From assembly GCF_001632365.1 (NCBI RefSeq), contig NW_024468576.1:92493-156492 (forward strand): a DNA stretch of 64,000 bases, given 5' to 3'. Source of the DNA: Laetiporus sulphureus 93-53. Its lineage: Eukaryota; Basidiomycota; Agaricomycetes; Polyporales; Laetiporaceae. Each line of letters starts with the position of its first letter. Within the stretch, counting starts at the first letter, position 1. Position numbers and translations under genes: made by a program. Shown here one piece after another: positions 37,945-49,720 of this stretch. The notes beneath the pieces are model-generated. The model was not told the origin of the DNA. It made no database searches and saw only the letters and a list, made by a program, of their open reading frames with translations.

Positions 37945-38278
37945 TCATATCGCACTTCCTTCATACTGGTGCTTCAGAGCCGATACGTCCACGTCGTCGA
38001 CCGACCCCATTGTGCCGAACCCCAATTCCGGCGGCGGACCTCCCGAACCGGGGGGTCCTTTTGCGCTGTGTGGCCTGGTCATCATCAGCGTTTTCCATTC
38101 GGTTAAGGGGGACATACGGAGTCTTGCGCGCATCTCTCGGATTGAGGTAGCTATTTGGCGTGTTGGTCAGTTGAGAGTGCCACAATGAAGGGAGCGAGTA
38201 GCCATACCCGACGGGGGCACTGAGCACTGGCAGGCACACGAAGAGAGCAAAGCATAAAACGGCTTTGGAGGAGAGCAT
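37945..38278 (-). CDS. Small secreted protein, Pro/Gly-rich, unknown function
   Basis: Two exons, 38278-38118 and 38074-37945, separated by a 43-nt intron with consensus GTATGT donor and CAG acceptor; 291 nt, 96 aa. Signal peptide MLSSKAVLCFALFVCLPVLS, then a Tyr/Ser/Asn-rich segment and a Pro/Gly patch (GPPGSGGPPPELGFG), ending in an acidic/hydrophobic tail. Reading through the intron gives an Arg-rich tail instead; the spliced version is preferred because of the perfect splice signals. No cysteines after the signal peptide apart from those inside it, so it is not a classic disulfide-rich effector. Unrecognised. Confidence 0.55.
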
Positions 38279-39364
38279 CGCGGATGATAGGGCCAGCCAA
38301 AGAACAAAATATAAAAGGCTAGATGCAGCGTGTTAATGATCACCGACTTGTCGATAGTAAACGGCATATGCCACTCACCACTCAGTGCCTTGAAAAGACG
38401 AAGGAGAGAAGGATACGGAAAGGACGAAATAGGGCAGACTGACGCACTCACCTCTTGTACCAAGGAAGTGCGCAGCACGTATATCCCACGCTCCTCCGGC
38501 GCACAGAGGTCATCAATGATCTATACGGCGAGGTGCTCGCAAGTTCATGACAGACCGCTACGCGGATATGAACAGCCACCAATGGGACAGCAAGCACGTA
38601 CCGGAAGCGAGATATATCGCTGGGAAGATCACAGTAGCCATCGCGACCGACTATTTAACAGAAGGCACGGCCTGCCAATCAGGTTGATGGAGATGTCCAT
38701 TGGTCGTTGATGCATTTACGGTGCACAAGGACTCAGGAAGATGGAAAGCTAAATTAAGTTTGCTATCTACGCCGACGGGCTTGGACTTCGGTGAGTTGTG
38801 ATGCGATGCATGCCAACCACCATTAGCATAATGCACGGTTTCGACATTAGTATCAGCCTTGCTGCACGATCGTGCTGATGTTGTGCTGGAATCGAGCTGT
38901 AAGATAGCATGTTTGCCATTACGTATCAAAGTCGCACTCACCCCTGGCGATGTCAGATGGTATTGCGCGCAGCTGAAGTATTCGCGAGTCCATGAACATA
39001 ACGGAAATGCTACTTTCAACGTTCTTCTACAGGGAAAATGAGCAAATTGCATGCGCACACTATGCGGCATAGTTTCAGGTTCATCAATATGACCGGGAAA
39101 CGAGACAACGATGGCCTTTCAACGATCAGAGGAGAGGGATACTGGTCGCGTAACTCGAACGATCAGCGCATCCACGTCATAAACTGATGTGGCCGGTGAA
39201 AACTTGGGTTTCACCGGAGCCTGCAAAGATACACACATGTTCGGTGAAACTTACTTGGGTCCGGACATGATAAGCCGGGGTAGGCAACAGCAGTCGGCAA
39301 GGTAGTAACGCTGCTAGGATGTACAGTGACATAGATGCGAGTAGTCGATACACAGCCCGTGATG
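38279..39364. other. Intergenic, 1.1 kb
   Basis: Frames at 38330-38710 (+) and 38651-39070 (-) have no motifs and overlap. A TATA-like AT stretch near 38307-38316 may serve the small secreted protein. Confidence 0.35.
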
Positions 39365-40220
39365 TCAATCAATCAGGTACTTTCGCTTGAAGAACGCCCG
39401 CAGATGGAATATCTGCCAGAGTCCCAGGCCAACTAGAGAAATTATGGTGAACCATGCAAAGTTCTGCACACGTGCTTGAGTCGACACTATATGGCCCGGA
39501 GGTGAGACGTAGTAACAGAGGTTATGGGCATTTGCTCACTATTTGTCGATTGAAAGCGCTCCTCTCGAGTTTTGAGATAATCCAGCTCGTCGACGATCTC
39601 TTTTACTATACCCTCCAATTTGCGCATCTCGGTCTCCAGTCCGGAGAGAGACTCTTGATTAGCAATAGCACTGGCAAAACCATCAGTGCAATGTCTCAGA
39701 GGCTAACTGTAGAAACTGACTTGTAGTCCACAGCATCAGCACCGATATCAATGTCTAGGTCAATTACTCGTGACCGTGGCTTTGCCTCGACAGGACCTCC
39801 CGCTTTTCATGAAGTCAGTCCGCCAATTCTCACCGTAATGGCATAATTCTCACCTGACTTGTCCGGGTCCAAGTAGTTCTTGAAACAAACACCCACGTCC
39901 TCTTCTGAATGTGCCGTGATCGCGAACCGCTTCTCGCCAGATATGTTCTTCTTGCTCAGGTACACGTTCCTGTTCGGACCTGAGTCGAGGATTTCGATAT
40001 CGACACGCTGGTGGTCTCCCGGTCCCACATTCGCGGTCACAATGACTAAGGCACCAGGATGGGCGGCATTCCAAATGCACTTCGGTGAAGGAAAACGGCT
40101 CGCCTGTAGAGCGAACTTGATGGCATGAGTAGGATGGCAGAGCAGGAGGAGTACAGCGGCGAGCAGCAAGAAAGACGAGCTGGCCGTTCGTGATTGCGAG
40201 CGCCGAAACTCAGGAAACAT
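39365..40220 (-). CDS. ERV25: p24-family cargo receptor, Erv25 (p24 delta) type
   Basis: COPII/COPI vesicle cargo-sorting protein of the early secretory pathway. Exons: 40220-39854, 39802-39721, 39670-39540, 39486-39365; 702 nt, 233 aa, phases close. Signal sequence SFLLLAAVLLLLCHPTHA, then IKFALQASRFPSPKCIW, a GOLD domain with the two conserved cysteines (KCIW and DVGVCFKN), and RSRVIDLDIDIGADAVDY. A coiled coil follows (LSGLETEMRKLEGIVKEIVD, LKTREERF). One membrane segment (WFTIISLVGLGLWQIFHL) leads to a short cytosolic tail FFKRKYLID, combining the FF COPII-type and basic COPI-type signals. Confidence 0.92.
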
Positions 40221-41363
40221 GTTGTGGACCGAACAAGCTGAAATAGCGGGTAAAGCGAGTGCGGGAGCAGCTCTGCGTGCAGAGCAGGTTGATAGTGACC
40301 AGAATAGAAGCGTGTCACTGGGTCGACGCTGGCGGCTATTACTAGCACACGAGTTTCTTGCTCTAATTTCGACTCACAAGCGTCTACATTTGTCTGAACG
40401 CATGTGCCTTGCTTCAAGTACCGCGCTTTCTTTTGATCTCGCATGTAACTCGTGTACTCTAGTGTCTGTAATTCCCATGAACAGATAATCTTGCCGGAAA
40501 TTAAAGTTTGTGTCAAGGACGCGCTCGCGACTTGGTTTTTACCATTCATGATATTGTGACCATGTCTGGCTCCTGCTCGTCGCAAATCATTGTTACGTCC
40601 TTGCTACCGCTGCTTCAATCCGCTCGTTTCGGGGCGCCGATAGGCGAACCAGAAGCGTGCACTTTTTGATCTCTGAAATATCCAAAGCGTTTGTAGGCTG
40701 GCTTAAGCCAGACAGATTCATCAATGTACCCTCGAACAAAATTTTCAGCTATATAGTTCTTCCAGAAGCTGGTTGTGGTCCAGAAAGCCCATGTCTCATT
40801 GTCGAATTCGGGGACTGGATGTTATCTCACCCTCAAGCTATTATAACGCGAAGGCAATGCAGTGGCAGCTGGTACGCGCTTCCCCTTGTCATCGATTCTT
40901 CACGCGTCTGCATTTGAATATGCTCGCCGGACGAGGGTCAGAAATCATGCTCAGTATCCAGGACATACCCGACAATAACAAGGGAATTGTTGCGATCCGC
41001 GCGATTTCAAATGGAGAGAAGATATGATTCTGTTCAAATCGCCACTCTTTACGGTACAGTCAGAGGCTCGAAGCGATGCAGAAGAAAGTAAACACCTACC
41101 TCTCGCCAACTGTCATCGTCACGGGCAAACTCCTTCCATCCTGGAAATGCTCTTCCACGTTGCGACCACACTCCGAATAATCGCCTTTTTGTTGGCTTAG
41201 CAGAACTGTTCTAAGTTTGCTCTAGATTTAACTGGTCTGTTGTTCTGAGCGTCAACAATCGTTGAAACGAAGGGCATGGCAAACTCAATTTCTGCGGAGG
41301 GTGAGGGCAGTACTGTAACATAGTAAATTGTCTGTGGCCCACATACGGGATTACATTCACGAA
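40221..41363. other. Intergenic, 1.1 kb
   Basis: No gene supported; a plus-strand frame at 40773-41027 ends in DNNKGIVAIRAISNGE but has no upstream partner exons. Nothing else seen. Confidence 0.35.
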
Positions 41364-42986
41364 TCACCATTCTCTCAAGCACCCGTCTGGCCCATTCCAC
41401 ATTGCATTGATCCAAGGCTTCTTACGACTGTAGCGTTCGGCATACTCGCGGACCAATTTCTCGTGAATCTTAATTCCGAGGCCGGGCCCTGTGCTATGTC
41501 AGATCATGCCCCCGGATAGCTTACGGGAGCACACAGACCTTGCAATACTTCAACGTGTCCGTCTTTGATAGCAAAGATCGATGGGTCGACAAGATACGTG
41601 AGGAGGTCGGCTCCTTCGTTGTAGTGCATCTGGGAAGCTGTTCATTTTGTGTTGAAGCAGATCACTAGTTGATGACATGCCTGTAGGCTCAGCTCTTGAA
41701 TGAAGACTGTAATCGGGATGTGATGATTCAGTTAATTCGGCGACCACTCAGCGAGGGTGTGCTTACAATTAGGCGAGGCAATGTCCACTTGCATGCACGC
41801 TGCAAGCGCGATTGGACCCAGAGGACAGTGCGGGGCTAACGCCACGTCATATGTCTCAGTGAGCGAGGCAATTCTATGCATTTCGCTGATGCCGCCACAA
41901 TGTGCCACCTAAGGTGGGCCCGTCGAGTTCAGTGACACTTGTTTGCAACGAACATCTGATGACCGGATAGCGTAGGATTGCTCACATCCGGCTGAGCGAT
42001 ATCGATGGCTCGGGCTTCAAGGTATGGCCTAAAGTCGCTTCTGCCGTACAAACGCTCACCCAGTGCGATAGGTGTGGATACTAACGCCGAGAGGTCGGCG
42101 ATCTCTTGCGGCTGCGTGGGGAGGAGAGGTTCTGTTGGGGTACATGATCTTAGTGTTTTCATGCGTTTGCCCAGCAAGCGTCATTAGTACCTTCGATAAA
42201 GAGCGGCTGAAGCGGTTCTAAGAGCTTTGCAAGTTGCTTTGCCATGCCCTTGTGCACGCGTCCGTGGAAATCGACACCGACGTCCAGTCCCAGTGTTTTC
42301 ACGTCGCTGACTCGTGCCACGGTTTCCTTAAGCAGTTCTGGGGAATCTATCCATGCCATCGCCTCTTTACGTGGACTGATGTGAGTGTAAAGCCCATCGA
42401 GTCAAGAGCCAGGACTAACCTGTGCCGTTCATCTTCACAGCTGTAAAGCCCTGCTGCTTGCGACTCTTCGCACCCTCAATCACAGCATGAGGCTTGTCCC
42501 CGCCGATCCAGCCGTATACCTTCAGGCGATCGCGGACCTTGCCCCCAAGTAGCTGCCAGACTGGCACGTCCAGCTTTTTGCCTTTGATATCCCACAGGGC
42601 GATATCCAAGCCTGACAGTGCGGACTGGATCGTGACATCAGCAGCGATTCTACGGTAGATCGGCTGCTATGTTACTCACCATCAATACGGGGCCGCCTCT
42701 GTAAAATCTTGCTCGATAAGCATGCTGCCAGATGTCTTGGATTTTATCGGCATCCCAACCGACGAATCGTTCGATCAGGTCCTTGAAGGCTCCTTCGACT
42801 GCTTCGGTATGTCCCTCCAATGTACCTTCGCCCCATCCAACGATCCCTCCTTCGGTCTCAACTCTCACGAAGAGCCAGCGAGGAGGCACTCTGAAAACCT
42901 TCGGAGTTGTTAGATCGTCTCTGCGCGATGTAGTCCCTTTCGTCGAGTCTACATACCTCTATGCTCTTGATCGTGCTTGGGGCCAT
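41364..42986 (-). CDS. dgoD: D-galactonate dehydratase-type enolase superfamily enzyme
   Basis: Mandelate racemase/muconate-lactonizing-family dehydratase; by motif closest to DgoD, which converts D-galactonate to 2-keto-3-deoxygalactonate. Nine exons: 42986-42957, 42898-42680, 42624-42420, 42364-42191, 42131-41986, 41908-41767, 41706-41681, 41629-41539, 41488-41364; 1158 nt, 385 aa (bacterial DgoD is of similar length). Catalytic set intact: VDFHGR (metal Asp and base His), LFIEEP across a splice, ALGERLYGR, and APHCPLGP with the second acid/base His. N-terminal lid [17 protein letters not shown]. The 41680-41630 intron starts with GC (CAG/GCATGT) and is needed to join SLQ to [10 protein letters not shown]. 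The substrate could be another acid sugar. It has no sugar-acid pathway neighbours. Confidence 0.9.
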
Positions 42987-43117
42987 GACACGGTGTTTCT
43001 GGAGCCATTAACGCTGCTCCAGCCTGGTCTTATATTCTCGCGCGATGCATGCCTGGGAAACAAATGGCACCGGACCAGATGTACGAACTTCGGTCACCTG
43101 CACTGAGATAGTGAAAA

Positions 43118-43579
43118 GCCCATTTTTTACAGTTACATATGCATGCTATATCTGGTTTGGTATTTTCTTTTTAAAACATGTATTTGCATCTGTTGCATTT
43201 GGTATAGCATATTCCAAGTTTGGCCCTTGACTTGCTACAGTGACAAATTGGCATCATATATTTTATTTACATCTCCAGCAAGAATTCAAAATAATGTGCA
43301 TGATATAATGCAACATAGCAGATTCATCGCAAAGTGGTCTCTCGCCCCTCAGATAACAGCATGTAGAAACACATTTTGAGCAGTGCCACATTCTGTAGGC
43401 AATATTTACAATTTGTACATGAAACATGGATATAATATGTGACATTACTTTGCCACCATTGCAATTTGAATGCTAAATTTGCAATATACAATACTGCAGG
43501 CAACAGAAACAAATCCATTCTCTAAAGGTAAAATACCAAACCAGATTTGGCATGCACATTTTACTGTGAAAAATGGCTC
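43118..43579. repeat. Long inverted-repeat (foldback) element, about 460 bp
   Basis: The ends are imperfect inverted copies: left GCCCATTTTTTACAG ... CTGGTTTGGTATTTT (43118-43166) and, reverse-complemented from the right end (43579-43530), GAGCCATTTTTCACAG ... CTGGTTTGGTATTTT. The similarity goes on inwards for roughly 150-200 bp per arm (for example TCTGTTGC, GCATATTCC/GTATATTGC), so most of the element can fold on itself. It is AT-richer than its surroundings and has no coding capacity. Exact ends and target duplication are not clear. Best read as a MITE or foldback element. Confidence 0.7.
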
Positions 43580-43944
43580 CATGTCTGAGGTGTGATCCGG
43601 GCCGTACATTCTCGTTGGCACGGAGAGCCGCTGCCGACGGAGTTGAACACAGGGACGAGAAAGTTTTCCAGGATTGCCCTGTAGTACTGCTGAGGTTGCA
43701 AGAGCATATACACCTTCGTAGAGGACTGTGTCGGACTAGAAGCTACGAGTGCTATTTATTTGCTTGTGCTGTAGTTACGAGAATCGTAACGGGAGAAAAG
43801 AAAAGACATCAATCGAATTGAAGTCCCACGTGTCAATGTGATAAACGCACTAATAGGTGGCGCAAACGATTTGCACCTCTCCGTCTTACTACCTCCTCTA
43901 CATCTACCCTCCCAATATAACGCAGCGGCCGTCAATCTAACAAC

Positions 43945-45757
43945 ATGACTGATGCGGGTGAGATCCAATGTTCTCCAAAAGCCCTACTCTGTTGAGTACT
44001 GAGTTCGGATTGTCCAGGATTCTTCAAGGGTACTTCAGCGGATCAAGACCGTAGGTTCTCGGACAAGGAGCTCAAACTCCTCAAATCCATGAAGTTCCCG
44101 ACAGACTTTGAGAAGAAGGTAGTACATCAGCCTTACATCATGCATTGTTGTCCTCAACAATTAGCAAAGGTTGACATGCGTAAAGTAAACTTGACTGTCA
44201 TCCGTCCATGGGTGGTGAAGAAGATCATCGAGCTGGTGGGTTTTGAAGATGAGGTCGTCGTGGAATATGCGATGGGTTTGCTTGAGGACGATTCGCAACC
44301 GGTATGTGTAACTCATGGATTTGTAAAGATAGCCCTAAACTCATGTTGCCCAGACGCCAGATCCGAGAAGAATGCAAATCAATCTGACAGGCTTTCTCAC
44401 AAACCACACGCCCACATTCATGTCTGCCCTCTGGAAACTACTTGTTGAGGCGCAGGAGTCTCCCGCAGGCGTTCCACGCACATTCGTAGAGGAGAAAAAG
44501 GAAGAGATGCGCCAGGCCAAAATGGGAGATACGCGCGCCATCGAGGAGCGCGACAGGCGTGCACGGCTGGACGAAATACGAGAGAGTGAGCGGGAAGCGA
44601 GGACAGAGGGGAGAGGTCGCGGACGAGGCAGGGGCCGTGGACGGGGAGGGTTCGATGACGACAGAGGGGGCAGACCGCGGGACAATGGGTGGGGCGGAAG
44701 AGGAGGGGTGAGTTCTATGCCATTATAACTTTTTCTCGTCTTTTAAATTGGGTTTATCTTCTCATCAGCGTCCTCCTCGTCGGCGTACACCATCACGATC
44801 TCCCCCGCCGCGCTCTCCCCCGCCGCGCTCTCCCCCTCCTCGCCGTCGGCGTTCGAGCTCACGGACTCCCCCATATAGCACCCGGAGTTCTCGCTCACGC
44901 TCAAATTCTCCTCCTCCTCACCGTCTGCGTTCCCCTCGCGCCCGCTCTCCATCCCGCACTCCGCCTTCGCGTGCTCTCGACAGGGACACTCCTTCTCTCC
45001 GCCGGCGCTCGCCGCCCACTCGCTCCCTCTCTCGCTCTCCTCCACCCCGCCGGCGTGCGCGTTCCCCGTCCATCACACCTCCGCCGCGTGATCGTGACCG
45101 TGATCGCCGCCTCAGGGATAGGGGTTCGCGGAGCCCACCGCCACGCAGACGGCGCCTCACGCCCCCTTCGCGATCTCGCAGCCCACCCTATCGTGGCGGT
45201 TATGGGCGGCGCAGAAGCATCAGCAGGAGTAGGAGCCGATCGGTCCCGCCTCCTCCTGACAGGAGGCGTTCCAGACGTAGTCCGAGCTATTCGAGGGAGC
45301 GGTCTCCGCCGCGGCGGAGGAGGGAACGCTCGAGAGATATGAGCGTTAAACGCGACCGACGGAGGAAGAGCGATAATCGCAACCAGAGCAGATCCAGGAG
45401 CAGCAGCAGGGACAGGACCTTGGGTACGGACAGTCGCAGACAGGACAGAGACGATAAGACGGGCACGGATGCAGAGCTGCGGGGCGCGAAAAGTGACCAA
45501 GTGGCCGAGAATGGCGAACTCAAGATCAAAGGCCAGGCTGCGGTGGAGAAGCGAAAAAGTAAATGGGAGGAGCAGGCAAGGCCGCAGGTGAGTGCCGTCT
45601 TATAAGTGGCATATGCAGTATACTCATATTTTTTGTCAAGCCTTCTATCGAGCAGAGTGAGCTCGAGAAGAGGGAGAGCGAGCTCAAGGAGAAGGCACTG
45701 CGAAACAAGGTTGTCAGAACCCGTAAGGGCAGTACGAATCCCTCGGGTTCGAGCTAA
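43945..45757 (+). CDS. SRRM1: SRRM1-like splicing coactivator (PWI domain + RS repeats)
   Basis: Nuclear mRNA-processing factor. Exons 43945-43957, 44018-44118, 44170-44301, 44354-44707, 44769-45587, 45641-45757; 1536 nt, 511 aa, all phases close. N-terminus FFKGTSADQDRRFSDKELKL, then the PWI domain (VNLTVIRPWVVKKIIELVGF, VVEYAMGLLED, PRRMQINLTGFL). A charged helix and an RG-rich stretch (RGRGRGRGRG) lead to a long exon of RS/SP repeats (SPPPRSPPPRSPPPRRRR and many RSRS runs). The C-terminus is acidic/basic and helical (EQSELEKRESELKEKALR). The RS exon generates long open frames in other registers, which are shadows. The first exon is only 13 nt of coding. Confidence 0.92.
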
Positions 45758-46980
45758 GCAGGCGTCCTAAGATGGAGTTGTTGAGCGAATGATGAGGACT
45801 CGTATGATTCCGTGGCCCGAAAAGTGTTCCCTCGCTTACGTTTTTCTCGGTTGCTCTACTAGAATGGCTGCTCGCACTATCTGTGTCGAATGATCCGAGT
45901 TGACTGCATGTACTTCCGTTTCTGTGCCTGCATCTCTGTTTGATGTGTAAATCTAATATATGTTGGTGAAATACAGCGACAGATGCTGCCGACGTGCAAC
46001 TATCGGTGCGTTGTTTCGCATGGAGGCTCGGGATCGTCGGCGATGGTATTACCGTGGTTCATTCACAATAACGACAGTGCGATCTCCCTGAGGGCCCGTG
46101 ATTCTGACATTCAGGCGCGCAAGGGGCAGCACTTAGCGAGATTCAAGACACCGGAAGCATGGGTGGGCCTGTGATTCCACCAGAAACATCAGCAAAAGTG
46201 TCATCAGCAAAAAGCGCGCGCCAATATATTGTATTGTGTGTGATTGTGACCGTAAACGAGATGGCGTGGATTTAACAAGGTTTGCAATCGGTTGCATTGC
46301 CAAGCAATTACATACAATGTAGGTGATGGATAGTATTTAGTCACCGGAAGGTATGAGGAGTTGTATGCAAATGCAAATCATCGCCAATACTTTATGTCAA
46401 TTTATTGACAATATAATTCCAGACATATGTACAACTGTCAGAATATAATTCATTTCATTGTCCACTGCCGCAGACACATCAAGTGATGCACTGTGAATGT
46501 GGTTCAAGACAGTGACTTGGACTTGAAACCAGATACAATGCATGAACAAGATGAAGCTGTAGAAACTCATCTACATGACAGAAAAGACCTCTGCTATTTT
46601 CCAGAGATTACTTTAAGCTCTTTGTCTTTGTGGTCACTTATGCAATTATGCGGCCGTCACAGTGTCTTCTAAGTCAGCACAGCGCCTTGAATTAGCCTCG
46701 CGTGCACAACAAATTAGGAAGGTGTCTCTCCATATACGGTAAGTCGTCAAGTTACATCACTAGCTCCGAGATTCAAGCTCCGACACACGTCGTTTATATA
46801 AATGCATCACTTGCATCCCCAGGTTACTTTTCTTTGCACTCTTCCATTGCTATCGACAACTACACAGACAGACATCAAACGGCGATGCTAAGGGTCGACA
46901 CAGTGAGCTTTGGTTCATGTTGTGGAATCGCTTAGAAAGGGACTATGTGCGCTAACGTACTGATTCTTAGAGTGAAGTTC
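45758..46980. other. AT-rich intergenic DNA
   Basis: 1.2 kb with many AT-rich runs and no frame with motifs; start of the repetitive right third of the window. Confidence 0.4.
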
Positions 46981-46989
46981 GAGCCCAGT

Positions 46990-47730
46990 GCGAGGAATGA
47001 ATACTGAACGCTGAGATTGAATGCTTGCGCTTGCTTACTAAGCAGATGGACGAGGAAAGAGACGCGCTGTACCTTTCATACAGCATCGCGTCTCGACATC
47101 ATCTCGCTATCTGCTCGTCCTCGTTTTTCTCACCACTGCTTTTTTTTCGCACCCTCTGTGCCTGTCCCCAGACAACAGGACCCAAGGAGTCCTTCGCCAG
47201 GAACTTCAGCGGAAGCTATCGAGCTTGAAAACGACAAGCGCAATGCACGCAATGCGTCTAGAGCAGACCGGCGCGACCATGGCGATGCAGCTGTTTCGGA
47301 AGACGAACATCTGCTTTATCTCGACGGCAATGAGCTTTTCTGCTGGTGCTGGGTCGCCCGAGGCCACTTGTAAAGATCATGCCTTCAACCATGCCAACGC
47401 TATCCAGCTTGCTGAGGCTATTCATTACCTGTTCCCAACCTTGAAAGCTCCGTGGAGGCTTACCAATGCGCATATACCCATCGAAGAGGTTAAATTTCCA
47501 CCAGACATCAAGAGCTTGTCTGACTAGAAGCCTCGTACGCATCTTCTTCTCTAAGCGATTCCTTGCACTCATGAAGTCTCGTGCGACGCAGACTCGTTCC
47601 TCTCCGGTTCAAGATCAAGTTCCGCGAGCATGCATTCAACCTGTGCACCCTCATGGCATCGCTGCGCGCATCAGCCGAGGTGCTCTCTGAGAGCGCGATC
47701 CTGCGCACATTGCTCGCGAAGGAGGACTGA
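46990..47730 (+). pseudogene. Degenerate repeat-family gene fragment, copy 1
   Basis: Translations in two frames give TKQMDEERDALY and, further on, NDKRNARNASRADRRDHG, AAVSEDEHLLYLDGNEL and IPIEEVKFPPD. Stop codons and frame changes interrupt it. The same succession (LLTKQ, then RTTLNASRANGRA.G, VSEDEY...YEGNELL) appears at 49080-49720. Both share the DNA string TTGCTTACTAAGCAG. Family unknown; probably a mobile-element-borne gene. Only the similarity between copies makes it visible. Confidence 0.5.
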
Positions 47731-48679
47731 TCGAAGAGATGTACATAATCATGGCTGCGACACTCAGCGTGTCACTGAAGGCGGGTGACAAATTCGGGTG
47801 AGACTATTGTGACAAGGATGGAAAGGCGGGGCTCTGGGAGGGTACGCCGCACAAATTCTACAAGACGTTTGCGAGCGACAAGTATGTGGTGTGTGGGAGC
47901 GACTCTCGGTCCGTTGCCCTTTGTTGACTGAGTGTGTAGCCTCCAGACTTGTTCTCGCTCATCCATGACCTGTGAGCATGGTGGAACAGGTAATTTAATC
48001 ATTCGCTCAGCATTGTGATGCTAACAGCTGCCGCATAGGGAAACATTCGCAGTCCAGAGCAACGACTTCGTGATGACTGGCATCTGCGTTTACAAATGAA
48101 CAGGGCCATTGACATTCAATCTCATCATGCAAAGTTGTTGCGACCACGTTAACACCACAGTGTGCTCATTCTTAGACAATGGCAATGACGATGACGATGT
48201 GGGGATTAAGACCAACACGGCAGGATTTGTGTCCGGTAAATGTGTACTCTCTTGTTGTGTTGCGCTTGCAGATTGGTCGCAATGGAGTCTCTGAATTGTA
48301 TTGTACTAGTGAATAGCAAATAATATGTTGTAACCGTATGTTACTCGTTCACCCACATAGTGCCCATATAAATTCCCAGCCAATTCGATGAATAATTGTG
48401 TCTAAATTGTAATCGCTTCGCATAGCTCCTGAGACATTTGAAAGCTCTCAGCGGACACGACATGCGATTATAATCGATTGAGAACATCTCAACCGACCTG
48501 ATGATGAATTGCACATGTCATGACCGGTCCGATACGCCATTGTATGTGTCCGATGAGTGATCACATTGACTCATAGACTCAATATATGCCCGCTCAACTG
48601 GTCAACGTTATTGTGTCAATTAGAATTATTGTGTCTAATATATAACATGTTATTCATATATATGAGAGCGCGCTTTTCG

Positions 48680-48850
48680 CTGATGGTCGATTTCACGCGA
48701 GGCCCTCGCAAGCGCTGGTGACCCTCATAAGCACACGCAAGCCTTGCAGGTTACTTGCAAGGGGACTGCAAGGCTCGTTCGGACATTGCGAGAGGGCCAC
48801 AAGCCTGGCAAAAAATTGCCAGGCTTGTGCAACACTTGCGCTACCCGAGC
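48680..48850. repeat. GC-rich block packed with TTGCAAG-type motifs, left copy
   Basis: Within AT-rich DNA, some 170 bp contain repeated short words such as CTCGCAAG, CTTGCAAG, CTGCAAGG and a perfect small hairpin (AAGCCTGGCAA/TTGCCAGGCTT). It begins with CACGCGAGGCCCTCGCAAG, whose reverse complement recurs with few changes at 51223-51241. It resembles the subterminal repeats of a DNA transposon. Confidence 0.5.
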
Positions 48851-49079
48851 GAGCCTTGTTTTATCTTATAAGGGTCATATATGTCTGCCGAGGCTCTTGT
48901 AGGGTTGGCCATCGGTCTCGGAGGGACTCCGAGCTAGAAATTATTGATACACTCTGAGGCCCTTCTACCGGCAAGTGAAGGTCCATGAATGATGTTATAA
49001 ATTACTATAGATCAATATACATTTGTATCCGTCCTCTCACAAAGCAGCCAGGCAGAGGGGTCAAGGAATAGCCTCGTTG

Positions 49080-49720
49080 GCCATGCAGCTCAGCAAGTAC
49101 CAATCCAGACCCGCATTTGTGAAGCATTCTAAGATTAATATTGTCAGCGTGAAGTTCAGGACCAGGAAGAGGAAGAGGAATGAGAGCTGGGCTGAACGGT
49201 TGCTTACTAAGCAGGTGGCGAAGAAGAGACGTGCTCATCTGACATACGCGCTGTGTCTCTTCTCCCCGCCATGATCTCACTACCTGCTCGCCTCGCAGAG
49301 TCTTTGTTTCGAGCTGTTCTTCGCTGTGTTTTTATCATTACTCATTTCATTACACCCATACCATACCTGAGAGTACCTCGACCCAGGAACAAGGCTGCAG
49401 GGCACTGGAGGGAAGTCCACTCAAGGCTGCGCTCCAGCAGCAACTATCGAACGTGTAAATGAGGAGCGCACTACACTCAACGCATCCAGGGCGAACGGGC
49501 GTGCACTTGGCGGTGAGACTGTTTCGGAAGATGAGTATTCCTTCAACTATGAGGGCAACGAACTTCTTGCTGGCACCGAGTTGACAGAGAATGCCGCTGA
49601 GACCCCTACCGTGAACCTTGCTAATGCAGCCCGGCTTATGGGATTTATTCGTGGCATGTTTTTCAATCCTTGCGAGAGGCTTTCTTGAAGGTCATGTGGG
49701 TGCTTACCAGCGCATATACC
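49080..49720 (+). pseudogene. Degenerate repeat-family gene fragment, copy 2
   Basis: Open pieces MQLSKYQSRPAFVKHS, VSVKFRTRKRKRNESWAERL and LLTKQVAKKRRAHL are followed, after an intron-like or broken stretch, by RTTLNASRANGRALGGE, VSEDEYSFNYEGNELLAG and TPTVNLANAARLMGF. Shares order and words with copy 1 at 46990-47730. Lies between the two TTGCAAG-rich blocks. No domain recognised. Confidence 0.5.

Noticed and set aside
44743..45529. Long open frames in other registers and antisense across the RS exon
   Set aside because: Caused by the repetitive CG-rich RS/SP codons of SRRM1; the plus frame with splice-consistent ends is the gene.
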